DNA of 64,000 bases from Desmodus rotundus (taxonomy: Eukaryota > Chordata > Mammalia > Chiroptera > Phyllostomidae): assembly GCF_022682495.2 (NCBI RefSeq), contig NC_071397.1:24443427-24507426 (forward strand), read 5' to 3'. Numbering within the stretch: the first letter of the stretch is position 1; every line of letters begins with the position of its first letter. Below, in pieces: positions 62,044 through 64,000 of this stretch. Both the position numbers and the translations under genes were made by a program. The notes beneath the pieces were generated by a model that worked only from the letters and a program-made list of their open reading frames with translations, was not told the origin of the DNA and did not search any database.

Positions 62044-64000
62044 CTGAGAAGACAAAAGGAATTCTTAATCAGAAAATAATTGTTCTATTGCACACATATA
62101 CACACATGCACACACGTGTAAATAAAATTACAATCACATCTTGTCTAATAAGTGGAGTTTTTCTTTCTTTTAAGTGGAACTTTTTCTTCTCCCTTTCTCT
62201 TTCTATGTCATTTAACTTTTACGTATTTGTAGCTGTGTACTTTGCATTGAAAGCAGATTAACAGCTTTATAGGTTGTCTGAAGCCATGAATTCTATTTTA
62301 AGCCATCTGTTTATTTTTGATTTATCTCATCCTCTATTTCACACTAGGTGCCTTTTCAGGGCTTCATTAAGTATGTGTGGCATTGCCTCAGTAAAGTGCT
62401 TCAGATACCTATTAGAAAAAAACTATCTTCAGCTAAAAACTCAGAGAATTTCAAGGCTGGTGACAAGCTTCCTTCACTGAGGACACTGTCCTCCAGAAGT
62501 GCCCCTGTGGTACTTGGAAAGGAAATCACAACGGGGACCGTAATGACTCTGCAACTCTCTGGCTTAAAATATGGCTTGGAGGCCCCAGCAAGAGAGGAAA
62601 AATGCTCCCTCACCTGCTGCCGTGGCGGGCGGGGGGGGTATTCTCCACAGGGGAAAGTGACTTGAATCTGTTGTTCTGCCTTCCTGAGGCCATTCCCCTT
62701 TTTAAAGTAGGCATAGCCACATCCTCTATTCTCCATCACTCTCAGCCCCCGCTTACAGGAGGGGCAGACCCCGGCTCTTGGTGTCAAGCACAGTGTTAGT
62801 GAGGGCCAAGCCAGGGCAACTGGCTGTTTTCTTTTTTTTTAAACTGGGTTACTAAACTGGTAGCTGCTGGTGGCATCTGCTTACCCAGAGATGAGAGGCT
62901 GGCTGAGAGTAAAAAAAACTCATACCAAGCAGCACAAATATAAGAGACCAGGGGAAATAGATTGCTAATGCTATTATTTGGGCACCTGATCCAGCCATCA
63001 CTGTGCAGTTATATGAGTCACTGTATTTTAACCCCCTTTTTAGTTTTTGAGTAAGTTTGAGTTGGGATTTTGTCACTTGCTGTTAAATGAATTCTATTTA
63101 GTATTAATGTCCCTTTCTTCCCATTTTTTCATTCTTCTCATTATCTTAAGTCCATACAACCTTGCCATATATGGATCTTCAGGGATTTATTTTTTCCTGC
63201 TTATATCTTATCTTGTAAATATGACTGTTAGCTCTTACAGGTAGGTGCCAGGATTATCCTGAGAATTAGAAAGCTAGTATATTTTATCTTTATGACTCAG
63301 GGTCTCAGTCTAGTGGTAGGTCTTGCCCATACCATGGGATTTTTCTCTTGTCCTTCTCATCATTCCGGTCTTTTGATGCCTTCCTTACATATTTTAATCC
63401 CTTAGTCCAAAATAAATTTGCTCTAGGGAACATCTCAGATTCTTTCAGCCTAATGAATACCTGACTTTAAAATCTGAAGAGGTTTCCTTTTCTAAAAAGG
63501 TCTACACTTTTATATTAACTTTCTGTGTTAATGGGATGAAGCACCATGGAGAACCTTTGGGTATCAGATAGCAGGTTAAGCTAGCTTTGAAGGGGTGTGA
63601 GGCTTTGAGACCCTCAGATTTTGCTGACACATAAGGAAATTCCATAAGTTATTAGGAATTTCCTCATTTTACTGATGGCAACTTGCACAGGGCTTTGCAA
63701 ATAGTATACAGATGTAGAATCTCCCAGGTTTTCAGAGTTGGGAATAAATAAAGGTCAATAGCACTGAGATGGTTATAAAGCACCCTAGACAAAGTCTTCT
63801 GTTTCTGGGCTATGAAACAGAGCTCTGAGGACTGTTGAGCCAATGCTCTTCCTTTTTGCCTGAGAACCATGGTAAAAGTACAACCAGACCACCTGGCGGG
63901 TACCTTCTGGTGTGACTTTAAGTGTTAGGAGTGTCATGTTGTTTAAGGCCATGGATAAAACTAATGTAACTTCACTTCCACTCACCTAACTTGGAATTGA
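62044..64000. other. EYS intron upstream of the EGF exon, unassigned
   Basis: A pyrimidine tract and AG border the exon at 62043. A (CA)n-like run sits at about 62090-62118. I see no further EYS exon and no other gene; open frames such as the one at 62401-62787 have no domain or splice support. Confidence 0.45.

Larger units (their letters stand above)
1..64000 (-). other. EYS: EYS locus, internal segment (4 exons, introns continue off both ends)
   Basis: The whole window lies inside one minus-strand gene. Four exons at 62043-61871, 17102-16920, 3213-3047 and 2211-2067 join in phase and encode an EGF repeat followed by one laminin G domain in the order known for the C-terminal third of EYS, a secreted photoreceptor matrix protein of about 3,100 residues in human whose loss causes recessive retinitis pigmentosa. 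Both ends are intronic: the first exon seen starts by completing a split codon, and the last ends one base into a codon. The last exon stops before the conserved Gly-Cys that closes this type of laminin G domain, so the next exon should lie below coordinate 1. The assignment rests on remembered similarity to human EYS and on the domain order. Confidence 0.93.

Noticed and set aside
62401..62787. Open frame of 128 codons on the minus strand close to the EGF exon, considered as another EYS exon
   Set aside because: No EGF cysteine spacing or laminin G motif, and no splice borders in the right phase.
1..64000. CRISPR arrays, tRNA, rRNA or snRNA genes, operons
   Set aside because: None seen. tRNA-like text occurs only inside VES and MIR SINEs; the eukaryotic intron context makes operons and CRISPR irrelevant.

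Overview
The window is nuclear DNA from a mammal, almost certainly a bat. It carries several tRNA-derived SINEs of the bat VES type (box-B-like 'ggttcgattccc' core, 'ccctggctggtgtggct' head), a bat-style young LINE-1 3' UTR, older MIR, L2 and L1M repeats, and a short non-autonomous hAT DNA transposon. VES plus hAT points to Yangochiroptera, possibly a vespertilionid, but the species cannot be fixed from this sequence. There is no bacterial or viral gene content.

The only protein-coding gene I can support is EYS (eyes shut homolog), on the minus strand. Four consecutive internal exons are present. In transcript order they are: 62043-61871 (end of one EGF repeat plus one complete EGF repeat), 17102-16920 (first third of a laminin G domain), 3213-3047 (middle of the domain) and 2211-2067 (rest of the domain). 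All four have canonical AG/GT borders, their phases chain without a break (1-1, 1-1, 1-0, 0-1), and there are no stops, so about 222 residues read through as one open piece of the extracellular protein. The introns are about 44.8 kb, 13.7 kb and 0.83 kb, in keeping with the known huge size of EYS. The two window ends (62.04-64 kb and 1-2.07 kb) are also intron.

Everything else is intronic repeat or unassigned sequence. From low to high coordinate: MIR, a probable solo LTR and L2 (0-3 kb); VES SINEs, MIR, a short L1 tail, a MER5-like hAT and a CTG/CTT microsatellite (3-17 kb); a HAL1 ('half-L1') element with a nested L1 (17.7-20.6 kb); L1 tails, VES and L2 (20.7-30 kb); a 1.4-kb L1 with a perfect 13-bp target-site duplication (31.2-32.5 kb); old L1M, a 5'-truncated HAL1, an AT-rich block and the hAT element (35.7-39.8 kb); two neighbouring 5'-inverted L1s (40.8-43 kb); L1M and L2 debris; a second near-complete HAL1 (47.2-49.7 kb); MIRs and three repeat-poor stretches (50.4-57.3 kb); L2 (59-60 kb); and an L1 tail 153 bp from the EYS exon at 61.87 kb.

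I found no wholly new system. The most interesting structure is the HAL1 family: three copies share the same layout, a 5' UTR and ORF1 (or its 3' part) followed directly by a 3' UTR with no ORF2. The next is that all three L1 copies that are long enough to tell, other than the 31-kb copy, carry a 5' inversion of the twin-priming kind.
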